Origin: Thermodesulfobium acidiphilum
GTDB lineage: Bacteria; Thermodesulfobiota; Thermodesulfobiia; Thermodesulfobiales; Thermodesulfobiaceae
DNA: 64,000 nt
Reading direction: 5' to 3'
Assembly (NCBI RefSeq): GCF_003057965.1
Contig: NZ_CP020921.1
Coordinates: 374,501-438,500 of the forward strand
Shown: piece by piece, positions 7,168 to 16,483 of the stretch
Position numbering within the stretch: position 1 is the stretch's first letter
Layout of the letters: every line of letters begins with the position of its first letter
The notes under the pieces: model-generated
What the model saw: the letters and a program-made list of their open reading frames with translations, nothing else
What the model was told of the DNA's origin: nothing
Databases searched by the model: none
Made by a program: the position numbers and the translations under genes

Positions 7168-8301
7168 TTGAATCTCGGTAACGCAAAAGAAAACAGACTA
7201 TTTGTGATAAATAATGAGAAAAGATATTTTGCGACCGCAGATGATATACACCCAGAGATAGAAAATAATTCGCTTTCGTATATTGTCAAAGCTATAACGG
7301 ATAATTCTACAGTGCTTGATGTTGGCTGTTCGTATGGTTACTTAGGCGAATGGCTAACAAAGAATAAAAACTGTCAAGTATATGGAATAGATATAGATGA
7401 AGAAGCTTTAGGGTATGTGAAAGAAAGAGGATACTACAAAGATGTATTTCATTTAGACCTTGATTACCCCCAAAATACAAAAGATGAATTTGAGAGATTT
7501 GCAAAACTACAAAATATTTTTGATTTTGCAATATGTGCAGATGTTTTAGAGCACCTAAAGAATCCTACAAATGCATTGGATTTTATTTCTTCAAAGCTTA
7601 AATTAGGCGGACAGGTTTTAATTAGCATACCTAATATTGCACATATGGATATAATCCTAAACTTATTAGAAAGTAAATTTAATTATTCTGAGTTTGGCAT
7701 ATTAGACAATACTCATTTAAGATTTTTTACGAAAAAGTCATTTGCTGAATGGATAAAAAACGCCAATGAATTTTACAAAGACAAGGGGTTTAAATTTGAT
7801 GCTAAATATCTGGGCGCTACTACGTATGTTTCAGAATTTTTGGTAGATGTCAAAAATAATCATGCTGAATTATATAGTAAAATATTGGGGATTAATAATG
7901 AGCTTGAAATATTGCAGCATATTTTTGTACTAACTAAGGTTAATAGTTTTGCAAATACTTATAACTTAGATGAAATAATAAACACAGTAAACTACCCCAA
8001 TGCTTTTTCAATTATTGCTTCAAGCATATCCTCTTTAGAAAATGAATTAACATTCAAAGATTCACATATTCAAGAACTAAACTCCAAAGTAGCCTCATTA
8101 GAGAACGAATTAGAATCAAGAGAGGTTGAAATCAAAAATCTAAATAACGAGCTTACAAACAAAGATTCATATATTCAAGAACTAAACTCCAAAGTAGACT
8201 CTTTAGAAAACGAATTAATTTCTGTTTTGCAAAGCAGAAGTTGGCGCTATACAAGGCCGATAAGAAAACTCTTACATAAATTGAAACTGAACAAAAAATA
8301 A
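7168..8301 (+). CDS. SAM-dependent methyltransferase with C-terminal coiled coil
   Basis: 377 residues. The N-terminal 240 are a class I methyltransferase: motif I is VLDVGCSYGYLGEWL, followed by IDIDEEA and the DVLEHLKNP segment common to methyltransferases of glycan loci. The C-terminal 90 residues are a heptad-type coiled coil with two near-identical 35-residue units encoded at 8056-8112 and 8161-8217. The end has an SRSWRYTRPIR tail often seen at the ends of glycosyltransferases. The start is TTG with AGGAGG upstream. Such proteins commonly methylate or cap glycan chain ends, and the coiled coil could act as a molecular ruler as in WbdD-type chain terminators, but that is inference. Confidence 0.82.
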   Translation: MNLGNAKENRLFVINNEKRYFATADDIHPEIENNSLSYIVKAITDNSTVLDVGCSYGYLGEWLTKNKNCQVYGIDIDEEALGYVKERGYYKDVFHLDLDYPQNTKDEFERFAKLQNIFDFAICADVLEHLKNPTNALDFISSKLKLGGQVLISIPNIAHMDIILNLLESKFNYSEFGILDNTHLRFFTKKSFAEWIKNANEFYKDKGFKFDAKYLGATTYVSEFLVDVKNNHAELYSKILGINNELEILQHIFVLTKVNSFANTYNLDEIINTVNYPNAFSIIASSISSLENELTFKDSHIQELNSKVASLENELESREVEIKNLNNELTNKDSYIQELNSKVDSLENELISVLQSRSWRYTRPIRKLLHKLKLNKK

Positions 8302-8315
8302 AGGGGATAGAGGAT

Positions 8316-10613
8316 ATGTTTAAAATTGCCAGATTACTTAGTTTCTTTAGAAAAAGATATGTCATAAAGAAGAGTAGATTATTTGATGAAATATATTATT
8401 TAAAGTCATATCCAGATGTAAGAGCTGCTGATGTAGATCCAATAAAACACTATATATTATTCGGTGCAAAGGAAAGAAGAAATCCCAGTCCATATTTTCA
8501 GACTGCTTTTTATTTAGATAAATATCCAGATGTAGCCCAAAGCGGTATAAATCCACTCTTGCATTATATTTTATTTGGTGCAAAAGAAGGAAGATGGCCA
8601 AATCCTGAGTTTGACTCAGGATATTACTTGTTAGCAAACCCAGATGTTAAAAAGGCAGGATTAAATCCACTTCTACACTATATATTATTTGGACAACATG
8701 AAGGCAGAAAAGCAAAAGGCAACAGTGAAGTGAGATTATTAACAATTCAAAATGAGCCTACAAAACTTATAAAACTATTGAGATTAATTAATAAAACGCA
8801 TATCAAAAAGAGCATTGATTACATAAGAATGTATGGATTAAAAGCGTTTTTTAGAAAAGTTAAGATGAAATTGGTTAGTGATAAAAGAATACAATTTTTA
8901 GATGATATGGACCATGATATTCTTTATCAATGTTGGATAACTCAGAATGAGCCATCGGTAGAGGAATTGCTTGCCCAAAGAACTACAAAATTTAACTACG
9001 AACCCAAAATAAGTATTATTGTACCTGTTTGGACTACACCAAAGCAATTTCTAATTGATATGATAGAGTCAGTATTGAACCAAACGTATTCAAATTGGGA
9101 ACTATGTATTGCAGATGGTGCAAGCAAAGAAGCCTATGTAAAAGATGTGTTAGAAGAATATATCAAAAAAGACGATAGAATTAAAGTAAAATATCTTTCT
9201 GAAAATAAAGGAATTGTTGGGAATTCAAATGAAGCTTTAAGCATATCAACAGGTGATTATGTTGCTTTGTTAGATCATGATGACACATTAGCTCCATTTG
9301 CATTATTTGAAGTAGTAAAGGCAATAAATGAAAACGAAAATGCAGATTTTATATATTCTGATGAAGATAAAATCTCAGAAGATGGTACTAAAAGATTTAA
9401 TCCACATTTTAAGCCAGATTGGAGTCCTGATACACTTAGAAGCTACAACTACATAGCGCATTTATCAGTAATAAAGAAAGAGCTTTTAAATGAAGTTGGT
9501 TGGTTTAGAGAAGGATATGACGGCTCTCAAGATTACGATCTGATACTTAGGTGTACAGAAAAAGCAAAGAAAATAGTACATATCCCTAAGATTTTATATC
9601 ATTGGAGAATATCCCAAAATTCAACTGCTCAAAATCCGAATAGCAAATTATATGCATTTGAATCTGCTAAAAAACTTTTAAAAGATCATTTGGATAGAAT
9701 TAGATTAAAGGGAAAAGTAAGGGACGGCTTGTTTCTTGGATCTTATAAAATAGACTACGATATAACTCGCAACTATAAGATTTCAATAATAATTCCAAAC
9801 AAAGATCACAAAGAAGACCTTGAAAGATGTATTAACTCTATCTTGAGTAAGTCTACATATAAAAATTACGAGATTATAATAGTTGAAAATAGCAGTACCC
9901 AAGAGAAGACTTTTAAATATTATGAATACCTACAAAATAAATACAACAACATTTTCATATTGGAGTGGAAAGATGCATTTAATTATTCAGCTGTCAACAA
10001 TTTTGCAGCTAAGTATGCTAAAGGTGATATATTACTTTTTTTAAATAACGATACTGAGGTTATAAATAAAAATTGGTTAGAAGAAATGATTCAATATGTT
10101 CAAAGAAAAGATGTAGGTGCTGTTGGTGCAAAATTATACTATCCTGATGATACGATTCAACATGCCGGCGTCATCATAGGGATGCTTGGAATTGCGGGAC
10201 ATTCTCACAGGTATTTCCCTAAAAATTCTTTTGGATATTTTGGGAAGTTAGGAATTGTACAAAACTTATCAGCAGTAACTGGTGCATGTTTAATGATGCG
10301 TAAAGACGTTTTTAATGAAGTTGGAGGATTTGATGAGGAATATCCTTTAGTATTTAATGATGTAGATATTTGTTTAAAGGTAAGAGGAAAGGGATATTTA
10401 GTAGTATGGACACCTTATGCAGAACTTTATCATCATGAATCAAAAACCCGTGGATTTGAAGATACTCCAGAGAAGCAAGAAAGATTTAAGAAAGAAATAG
10501 AATTATTTAAGAAGAAATGGGGGTATATTCTTGAAAATTGCGATCCATATTACAATCCAAATTTAACTTTAGAAAGAGAGGATTTTTCATACTCAAGAAA
10601 ACCGGATGTATAA
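8316..10613 (+). CDS. Large glycosyltransferase with tandem repeats and two GT2 domains
   Basis: 765 residues. Residues 20-135 contain three tandem units of about 37 residues, each with a Y-PDV core and an HYILFG(A/Q)KEGR-like end. Next comes a helical linker. Two family 2 transferase domains follow: the first (about 235-470) has IIVPVWTTP, LLDHDDTL and GSQDYDL; the second (about 500-740) has IIIPNKDH, LFLNNDTEV and FNDVDICLKV. Both keep the metal-binding acidic motifs, so both are probably active. Bifunctional enzymes of this type add alternating sugars in O-antigen or capsule synthesis. RBS GGGGATAGAGG precedes the ATG. It follows the methyltransferase by 14 bases. Confidence 0.85.
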   Translation: MFKIARLLSFFRKRYVIKKSRLFDEIYYLKSYPDVRAADVDPIKHYILFGAKERRNPSPYFQTAFYLDKYPDVAQSGINPLLHYILFGAKEGRWPNPEFDSGYYLLANPDVKKAGLNPLLHYILFGQHEGRKAKGNSEVRLLTIQNEPTKLIKLLRLINKTHIKKSIDYIRMYGLKAFFRKVKMKLVSDKRIQFLDDMDHDILYQCWITQNEPSVEELLAQRTTKFNYEPKISIIVPVWTTPKQFLIDMIESVLNQTYSNWELCIADGASKEAYVKDVLEEYIKKDDRIKVKYLSENKGIVGNSNEALSISTGDYVALLDHDDTLAPFALFEVVKAINENENADFIYSDEDKISEDGTKRFNPHFKPDWSPDTLRSYNYIAHLSVIKKELLNEVGWFREGYDGSQDYDLILRCTEKAKKIVHIPKILYHWRISQNSTAQNPNSKLYAFESAKKLLKDHLDRIRLKGKVRDGLFLGSYKIDYDITRNYKISIIIPNKDHKEDLERCINSILSKSTYKNYEIIIVENSSTQEKTFKYYEYLQNKYNNIFILEWKDAFNYSAVNNFAAKYAKGDILLFLNNDTEVINKNWLEEMIQYVQRKDVGAVGAKLYYPDDTIQHAGVIIGMLGIAGHSHRYFPKNSFGYFGKLGIVQNLSAVTGACLMMRKDVFNEVGGFDEEYPLVFNDVDICLKVRGKGYLVVWTPYAELYHHESKTRGFEDTPEKQERFKKEIELFKKKWGYILENCDPYYNPNLTLEREDFSYSRKPDV

Positions 10614-10697
10614 GTATTTTAAAAAACTTAATGAAAAAATTTAGACAATTTGATGGTTTTAAGAAGATGCTTTTTTGCTTTAAGTTATAATGATTTT

Positions 10698-10877
10698 ATT
10701 GTTGATAAAAAGGTAAAGGCTCTTATGAGTAAGCTATAAATAACAGCCATATATCCAGAGAAAGTTGTTGGTACTCTAAGTGATACAACATCTGTTTATG
10801 GTGAACCAGATGTTTTTAATATTGATCAAGGTTTTCAATTAAGGTTTTATATGGCTGATTTAGGGGATGCAATCTAA
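10698..10877 (+). pseudogene. Decayed IS3-family transposase (OrfB) remnant
   Basis: Reading the plus strand in one frame from 10698 gives VDKKVKALMSKL, an internal stop at 10737, then ITAIYPEK, resembling the RLMR-MGL-A-IYPK segment of IS3-family OrfB proteins. After an apparent internal deletion it reads LSDTTS and YGEPDVFNIDQGFQL, matching the region with the second catalytic Asp (usually FNTDQGSQFTS), and then MADLGDAI. The frame closes at TAA 10875-10877. No intact inverted repeats are recognisable. The rest of the gap 10614-10977 holds no other identifiable gene. Confidence 0.6.
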
Positions 10878-10977
10878 ATGAGAAATTAAGGAAAATAATA
10901 AATTGATTTAACAAAGGATTATAGGTTAAATTGTTTTATTTGGCATAAAAAACTTTTATTCAGAAAGGAAAATTTGT

Positions 10978-12723
10978 GTGAAAGTTAGCTTAAATAATAA
11001 TGGAAATAGCAAACAAATAGGCTCGATTGAAGTTAAAAATTTCTTTAAAATAATATATATATATATATTTACAGCAGTACCAATTATTTTTTATTTATGG
11101 ATAATTTTAAGATTCACTGTCAATATGCCATGGTGGGATGATTATGACGCTGTTTTGAATTGGATCAACAGGTTTATATCTCATCAAAACAATTTTAACT
11201 ATCTGATTTCAATGCTATTTGAACAACATAACGAGCATAGAATACTTTTTGATAGAATCTTTATATTATTTAATTATTATGTTTTTGGTTCAATAAATTT
11301 TATATTTTTAAACTATATAGGATATCTTGGTTTATTCGCAATATTTGGATTAATGCTTTGGCTTAGTGTGAAAAATGGTGTGTCTGGCATATATTTACTA
11401 CCTATTCCCTTTTTGACTTTTTCGCTATGTCAATACGAATTAATTTCTTTTGCAATGGCATCTATGCAACAGTATTGGCAACTCTTTTTTTGTTTAATTG
11501 CTATCATATTAATTACTAAAAACGAAGATATTAAAACTAGTTATTTGGTATTAAGTCTTTTATTTTCTATAATAGCTTCTTTTACTGGCGCTGGCGGCTT
11601 AATAGTTTTTCCTACAACTTTAATCTATCTTATAATTTATAAAAGAGGAATTAAAAATATAATCATATGGCTATCTATATCGATATTAACATTTATTTTT
11701 TATTTTGTTATTTTACAATACCATCAAACTGCAATAGGTATAGCAAGCCATCAGTTTGTTGTTGAACATCCATTAAAATATATAGCGTATATCTTTTGTT
11801 TTATTGGAAACATTGCAGGTGATAAAATCACCTCATTTATCTTGGGATTACTTTTATTTTTATCTATTTTGTTTTTGGGCTCAAAATTTTACAAAAAAAA
11901 CACAGCGTTAATATTAATTTCATTCTTTATTATAGCAACAGCAGCAGCTGCCGGGCTTAGTAGGGTTAGTATGGGGGTAGTAGAAGCAACTTCTTCTAGA
12001 TATACTATTTACTCTTCAATATTATTAGCATGTTTGTACATTCTGTTGATTGGTAGAATAAAATCTATTCTTTACAAACGCAACATTTTTATAATTTCAA
12101 GCTTAATAGCCATATCAATTTTTTTGTGCTGGGTTCCTAAAGGTATTGCTTCATTAGAGAACAAAGAAGTTTTGTTAAAGTCAAGTCTTGTGTATCCATC
12201 AGAACAAAGAGCTATAAAAATATTAGAAAATTCATTTAAATTGGGCACTTTTATGCCTATTGCTCAAATATATAAATTTTTGCCTTCTTATTATGCTTTT
12301 GCTATTGATCTAAATCAACCAACCTCTTACACAATAGAATCAATCACATTAAATAATACAAAACCTTTATATAACTTATCACAAAATCCTACACCTCCAA
12401 CTGATATAAATCTAACAAAAAATGATAAAAATGACATTATCCAAATATCTGGCTGGGCAGTAGACAGCGTTGCAAAAAATGCTGATAGAGGTGTTATTGC
12501 AGTAATAGATAATAAATATTTTTATCCGTTAGGAAGTGGAGTCCAAAGACCTGATGTAAGTAAGGCTTTTAATAACTCAAATTATGAATATTCCGGATTT
12601 AGTGGTTCAATACCTTTGAACGAATTAAGTTATGGGAAACACATTTTAACCTTAAGAATAATAAATTATGATGAAACTGGTTATTATGAATCTAAGCCAA
12701 TAGAACTAAATATTGAAAAGTAA
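10978..12723 (+). CDS. Polytopic membrane protein of a glycan locus with C-terminal outer domain
   Basis: 581 residues. About 11 hydrophobic segments occupy residues 20-400. An outward-facing C-terminal domain of about 110 residues follows, with the pattern QISGWAVDS, DRGVIAVIDN, GVQRPDVSKAF and YGKHILTLRI, a beta-sandwich often found at the ends of bacterial glycan-related membrane proteins. An early MPWWDDYDA motif after the first helix resembles the acidic loop of GT-C type membrane glycosyltransferases, so transfer of sugar from a lipid carrier is possible; I cannot assign a family. The start is GTG with AGAAAGGAA seven bases upstream. A truncated GtrA gene follows, which fits a glucosyl-modification pair. 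Confidence 0.7.
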   Translation: MKVSLNNNGNSKQIGSIEVKNFFKIIYIYIFTAVPIIFYLWIILRFTVNMPWWDDYDAVLNWINRFISHQNNFNYLISMLFEQHNEHRILFDRIFILFNYYVFGSINFIFLNYIGYLGLFAIFGLMLWLSVKNGVSGIYLLPIPFLTFSLCQYELISFAMASMQQYWQLFFCLIAIILITKNEDIKTSYLVLSLLFSIIASFTGAGGLIVFPTTLIYLIIYKRGIKNIIIWLSISILTFIFYFVILQYHQTAIGIASHQFVVEHPLKYIAYIFCFIGNIAGDKITSFILGLLLFLSILFLGSKFYKKNTALILISFFIIATAAAAGLSRVSMGVVEATSSRYTIYSSILLACLYILLIGRIKSILYKRNIFIISSLIAISIFLCWVPKGIASLENKEVLLKSSLVYPSEQRAIKILENSFKLGTFMPIAQIYKFLPSYYAFAIDLNQPTSYTIESITLNNTKPLYNLSQNPTPPTDINLTKNDKNDIIQISGWAVDSVAKNADRGVIAVIDNKYFYPLGSGVQRPDVSKAFNNSNYEYSGFSGSIPLNELSYGKHILTLRIINYDETGYYESKPIELNIEK

Positions 12724-12785
12724 TGTAGAATAATTATGAATTGTGTTATCTTTAATTTATTTATCTCAACTATCTGGAGGTTCAT

Positions 12786-12989
12786 ATTAAAGATTTAGAA
12801 TTGAATGCTGATAAAGTTTTTCTCACGCATAAAGAAAGGGTAGTCAGGTTTATCCTCATAGGTTTAATTTCTGCTGCCTTTAACTTTCTTCTAATATATG
12901 TCTTCATAGATCTTTTCAGAATGAACTCTTTATTTGATGACGAGTTGCGATTGATTGATATTGGGTCTTATTCTCAAATTTTTAAATAA
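12786..12989 (+). pseudogene. Truncated GtrA-type flippase gene
   Basis: About 67 codons. The product has the GtrA family opening (RVVRFILIGLISAAFNFLLIYV), then unrelated residues and a stop; GtrA proteins normally have four helices in 120-150 residues, so the last three are missing. GGAGG at 12776-12780 fits an ATT start at 12786; a TTG at 12801 is the alternative. GtrA flips undecaprenyl-phosphate-glucose and normally partners a GtrC-like membrane transferase such as the preceding gene. I infer that the modification pathway is broken here or served by another copy. Confidence 0.6.
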
Positions 12990-13121
12990 AATTATAAAAA
13001 TTTTTTTAAACACTGTGCTTTTTGCTTAAATTGTAGGTAAATTGTAAGATAAACCAAATCTCTACAAACAAAAGATTGGATAAAATTTACATCGATGTTA
13101 AGAAATCTAAAAAATAATAAT

Positions 13122-14771
13122 CTACTCTACGCTTAAACTTCCACTAATCACACCATCATTAAAGTTTACGCTTATATTTGATACCTCACCGTCTATAGGA
13201 CTAAATATATTTAATCTTTCAATGTGTCTGTTGTTATTTTCAATCTGAACGCTTAACTTAGCCTGTTCAGACTGAATGCTTGCAATCTCAAGCTCTTCAT
13301 TTGCCTTCAGATTAGATATATCATTCTCAATATTCTTTACTGCCTGCTCAGAGATTAAGCCTTCTCTATAAAGATTTTTATTTAATTCAAGTTCTTTATA
13401 TTTACTTTCGAGTTTTTCTTTGTAATTTGCCTGTATCTTTTCTATAGAGTTATTTAGTTTTGAAAAATCTATATAATTTTTATTATTCTCAAGTTTTAAA
13501 GCGTCCTGTTCTTTCGATGATATAACGAGTATGTCGCCTTTCTTTACCTTCTGGCCTACTTTAACCTTTATGTCTGATATGTCAAGTGCGTTAAAGCGTA
13601 CAGTGATTTTATTTATATTTTCAGGGATATTTTTATCTGTATAATTTTTTTTCTCTGAAGTGTAATTGAGTTCTGAAGCGTGCGCTACGTCTTTATAAAC
13701 TTTCTTCTCATATCTTATTGCAAGCTTACCACTGGTTATATGTGTATTCTTTAGCCTGTCAAGGTCTTCAAGCCTTGCAAACTGTAACTCTATTCTCTTT
13801 TGGTTTAACTTTATAGGGTTATATTGTGTGGGATATGAGGCTATATGATAGTGTTCATCGTCTATATATAACTCGCCTGTAATAAATGCTCTTGTGTCAG
13901 GGTCAGTAATGCTACTTTCAATGTCTGAGATAATTTTACGTATATTCGTCCTGTAAACGCTAATATTTTTGTTTGATATCAAGATATTATCGCCTGTCTT
14001 CTCTTCCATAGAAAACGGCTGGATATTATCAGTTATGCCTTTTCCTACGCTATAGAGATATCCTGTTTCAGTGTCTTCTACTATAAGGCTATTTGCGCCT
14101 ATCCATCCACAAGCCTTAAACTGCTTGTTAATCTTCTCGTGTGTAACGTTGTGAATGCCTTTAAGGTTAACAATTGTTTCTTTCTCTGATGCCTCATATT
14201 TCACGTCTGACAATGCGCCTACTGGATTTTGAATAATTGAATGAATTATTTTTTTATAGCTCTCTGTTGGTAGACAAATAACAAATAGTAATATAAATAT
14301 TCCTGCTAATATTTTCTCTACCTTGCTACCTGGCATGAAGCCTCTAAATGCTGCATCTTTTTTCGTAATAAGTGAAAACCTGATAAATGAAGGATAAAGA
14401 AGCCTTACGCCTGTAACAGAAAAGCTTTCTAATATTAAGTGTGAAATATAGCCTATCTCTAAGCTAAGCAAATAAGAAGTGTTTAATTTAAAGATAAAGA
14501 ATGCTAAGTTTATTAATAGAGAAAAAATTAGATAACATAGTATTGAGTTTGTAAAGTCTATTATTTCCTGTTGGTTAACAGTAAGCTTATTAAAAATTGT
14601 AAAGGTTGATGATTTTCTGATTTTAAAGAGTATAACTGGCGTAAAACATATAAGGTTAGAGAATACACAGAGAATATAAAAGAATACATCAATCTTTACG
14701 TCATACGGTAAAAGTATCCTTACAAGCTGAATAAAAAGTAATGAAAAAGCTATATGAGTATAGAAGCTCAT
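13122..14771 (-). CDS. YdjM-like membrane domain fused to HlyD-type adaptor
   Basis: 549 residues with an unusual architecture. Residues 1-170 resemble the YdjM/DUF457 membrane 'metal-dependent hydrolase' family, with GYISHLILESFSVTGVRLLYP as the best match. The usual D-x-D-H and H-R-x-x-T-H motifs are absent and the Asp after S-H is Glu, so metal catalysis is doubtful. The middle (180-380) is unclassified. Residues 395-545 form a membrane-fusion-protein hairpin: a lipoyl-like half (VKVGQKVKKGDIL), a long coiled coil, and the second half (IFSPIDGEVSNISV). It overlaps the upstream TolC-like gene by four bases (ATGA), so an envelope-spanning assembly is the natural inference. It is the last gene of the minus-strand cluster. 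Confidence 0.65.
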   Translation of the reverse strand: MSFYTHIAFSLLFIQLVRILLPYDVKIDVFFYILCVFSNLICFTPVILFKIRKSSTFTIFNKLTVNQQEIIDFTNSILCYLIFSLLINLAFFIFKLNTSYLLSLEIGYISHLILESFSVTGVRLLYPSFIRFSLITKKDAAFRGFMPGSKVEKILAGIFILLFVICLPTESYKKIIHSIIQNPVGALSDVKYEASEKETIVNLKGIHNVTHEKINKQFKACGWIGANSLIVEDTETGYLYSVGKGITDNIQPFSMEEKTGDNILISNKNISVYRTNIRKIISDIESSITDPDTRAFITGELYIDDEHYHIASYPTQYNPIKLNQKRIELQFARLEDLDRLKNTHITSGKLAIRYEKKVYKDVAHASELNYTSEKKNYTDKNIPENINKITVRFNALDISDIKVKVGQKVKKGDILVISSKEQDALKLENNKNYIDFSKLNNSIEKIQANYKEKLESKYKELELNKNLYREGLISEQAVKNIENDISNLKANEELEIASIQSEQAKLSVQIENNNRHIERLNIFSPIDGEVSNISVNFNDGVISGSLSVE

Positions 14772-15373
14772 AAAGTTATCTCCATTTCTTTTATTTTCAA
14801 TTCATCCTCTGTCTGCTCAAGCCTGCTTTTTATGTCAAGTAATTCTATGATCACTTTTTCCACCTCATCCCTGGTAATAAGTCCTGCATTGTATCTGTTC
14901 TGGACAATTTTAACCTGTGCCTCTTTTAATTTTAACTGTGCTTTTAAATTTTCTAACAAATTCTTTAGCCTCTTTATTTCTGCTATCTTAGCGTTATACT
15001 CAAGCGTCAATTTCTTTTTAATCTCTTTTAAATTAGCTTCTTTTTGCTGTAGTTCAATCTTTGCAAGCTCAATTTTTTCTTTGTACGTAGAAGTATTTAA
15101 AAATATATCCGTAATATTTCCTGATACTGATATCCCTGATGTGACATAGCCTTTAGATGGGTCATATCCTGAATGATAATGAATTTCTGGCTCTGATGCC
15201 TTCTTTAACTCTTTCTTCTGAATTTCAAGGTTTATTTTAGCCTTATCGTAATCATTTTTCGCTGTGATGTATTGATTATTTTTTGCTATGTATTCGTCAA
15301 GCGTTACAATCTCATTTGCTTGTGCTTTTTGAAAGGTTAGAAGTAAAAATAATATAGTTAAGATTAGCTTCAT
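14768..15373 (-). CDS. Half-length TolC-like outer-membrane efflux protein
   Basis: 201 residues. A signal peptide (MKLILTILFLLLTFQKAQA) is followed by one TolC/OEP-type repeat: LDEYIAKNNQYITAKNDY, a short beta segment, then about 110 residues of coiled coil ending in RYNAGLITRDEVEKVIIELLDIKSRLEQ, the classic OEP motif. TolC proteins have two such repeats in 420-480 residues, so this is half the usual size and a trimer could not make the normal 12-stranded barrel; a hexamer might. Both ends overlap the neighbours by four bases, showing tight coupling with the HlyD-like and beta-barrel genes. Confidence 0.7.
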   Translation of the reverse strand: MKLILTILFLLLTFQKAQANEIVTLDEYIAKNNQYITAKNDYDKAKINLEIQKKELKKASEPEIHYHSGYDPSKGYVTSGISVSGNITDIFLNTSTYKEKIELAKIELQQKEANLKEIKKKLTLEYNAKIAEIKRLKNLLENLKAQLKLKEAQVKIVQNRYNAGLITRDEVEKVIIELLDIKSRLEQTEDELKIKEMEITL

Positions 15374-16443
15374 ATAGTAATCCCAAAAAATATTTTAGAA
15401 TTCTGGATATTAGCCGTTAAAAAGCCTGGTTGTCCTGTAATCTTAAATATCTTTATTCCTGCCTTCACGGCAAGGTTATTCTCTTGATATGTGATGCCAA
15501 AAAGCCCTTTATCGTTATTGATTGAAAAATTAATATTAGTCCCTGTGTGCCTGTCCTGCCTTGTGATATTCGTATACAGGCTTATAGTTGTATTTCTGTC
15601 TTCACCGTCTCTTAAATCTTTTTCAATTGATGCGGATATAGAATAGTTAGTAATCTTATGGTATACCACTGATATTGAACTGTTAAAGTCTGCAACGTTA
15701 AAATATCTGTCTATCATAAATGTAGATTTTATTTTGTCTGATTTAGTTAATGTGTGCCTTATATTAAAGTCAAATATCTTTTTATAGCTTGACATCTGAT
15801 ATGTAGGATGGCCTTTCAAGAAGTTAGCGTATATGTCAGATTTGATAGTCTTAAAATAAACGCTCTGGCTAATATAAAGGTCTTTCTTTTGTGCTATCTC
15901 TGAACCTGTAGTTGAGAAGTAATTTTCAATCTTTAATCTTTTGTGATCATACTTGTTATATATGCTGCTTCCTGATAGTGCCTTAGTTTTCTTGTCAAAC
16001 TCAGAACCTATTGAAGTAGAAAATTCACCTGTTACGTATCTGGTCCCAAAGATAACATTTTCTCTCTTTTTCTCTTTGTCTGTGCTGTCTATGTAAAAGT
16101 AGTGTATGCCGTCCTTTTCTGAGTTGTCAGCTACTGCGTAATAATATCCTTTAAGATATTTTGCCTTTGGCCTGGTGAATAAATTTTTCTTTTCTTCTTC
16201 TGGATAATCGTAAACCCTGCCCGTGAAATACTCAAAGCCTTTTTCTTTCTCTTTAAAAGATAAGCCCTGTGCGCTTCTTTGATAGTGTCCTGCCTGTATA
16301 TAACAGTCTCCTACGTTATAACTCATAAAATAATCTTCAGCGCTAATATTGGCTTTATTTTTTGTAATCTCTAAACTTGTAACGTCTGCATAAGCCTTAT
16401 TATTTAGAGACAAAAATATAAAAATCAACAAAGTTATCCACAT
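15370..16443 (-). CDS. Predicted secreted beta-barrel-like envelope protein
   Basis: 357 residues. The N-terminus MWITLLIFIFLSLNNKAYA is a signal sequence without the usual positive charge. The mature part is rich in alternating hydrophobic/polar strands with many Tyr, Thr, Ser and Asn (for example SISVVYHKITNYSISASIEKD) and ends in a Phe/Ile-rich strand FFGITI, suggesting an outer-membrane barrel. I do not recognise a family. There is no Shine-Dalgarno site; instead DnaA-box-like 9-mers lie on and just upstream of the start codon (16434-16475). Downstream it overlaps the TolC-like gene by four bases. Confidence 0.6.
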   Translation of the reverse strand: MWITLLIFIFLSLNNKAYADVTSLEITKNKANISAEDYFMSYNVGDCYIQAGHYQRSAQGLSFKEKEKGFEYFTGRVYDYPEEEKKNLFTRPKAKYLKGYYYAVADNSEKDGIHYFYIDSTDKEKKRENVIFGTRYVTGEFSTSIGSEFDKKTKALSGSSIYNKYDHKRLKIENYFSTTGSEIAQKKDLYISQSVYFKTIKSDIYANFLKGHPTYQMSSYKKIFDFNIRHTLTKSDKIKSTFMIDRYFNVADFNSSISVVYHKITNYSISASIEKDLRDGEDRNTTISLYTNITRQDRHTGTNINFSINNDKGLFGITYQENNLAVKAGIKIFKITGQPGFLTANIQNSKIFFGITI

Positions 16444-16475
16444 GATATAAACAAGTTATCAACAAGTTATCCACA
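16434..16475. promoter_or_regulatory. DnaA-box array 1 (four 9-mers at 11-bp pitch)
   Basis: Same-orientation 9-mers begin at 16434 (TTATCCACA), 16445 (ATATAAACA, degenerate), 16456 (TTATCAACA) and 16467 (TTATCCACA), exactly 11 bases apart. Two are perfect matches to the bacterial DnaA-box consensus TTATNCACA and one differs at one base. The array fills the 40-bp gap between two minus-strand genes and covers the start codon of the beta-barrel-like gene. Its twin lies at 21196-21237. Binding by DnaA is inferred from the motif. Confidence 0.7.
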
Positions 16476-16483
16476 TATATCTA

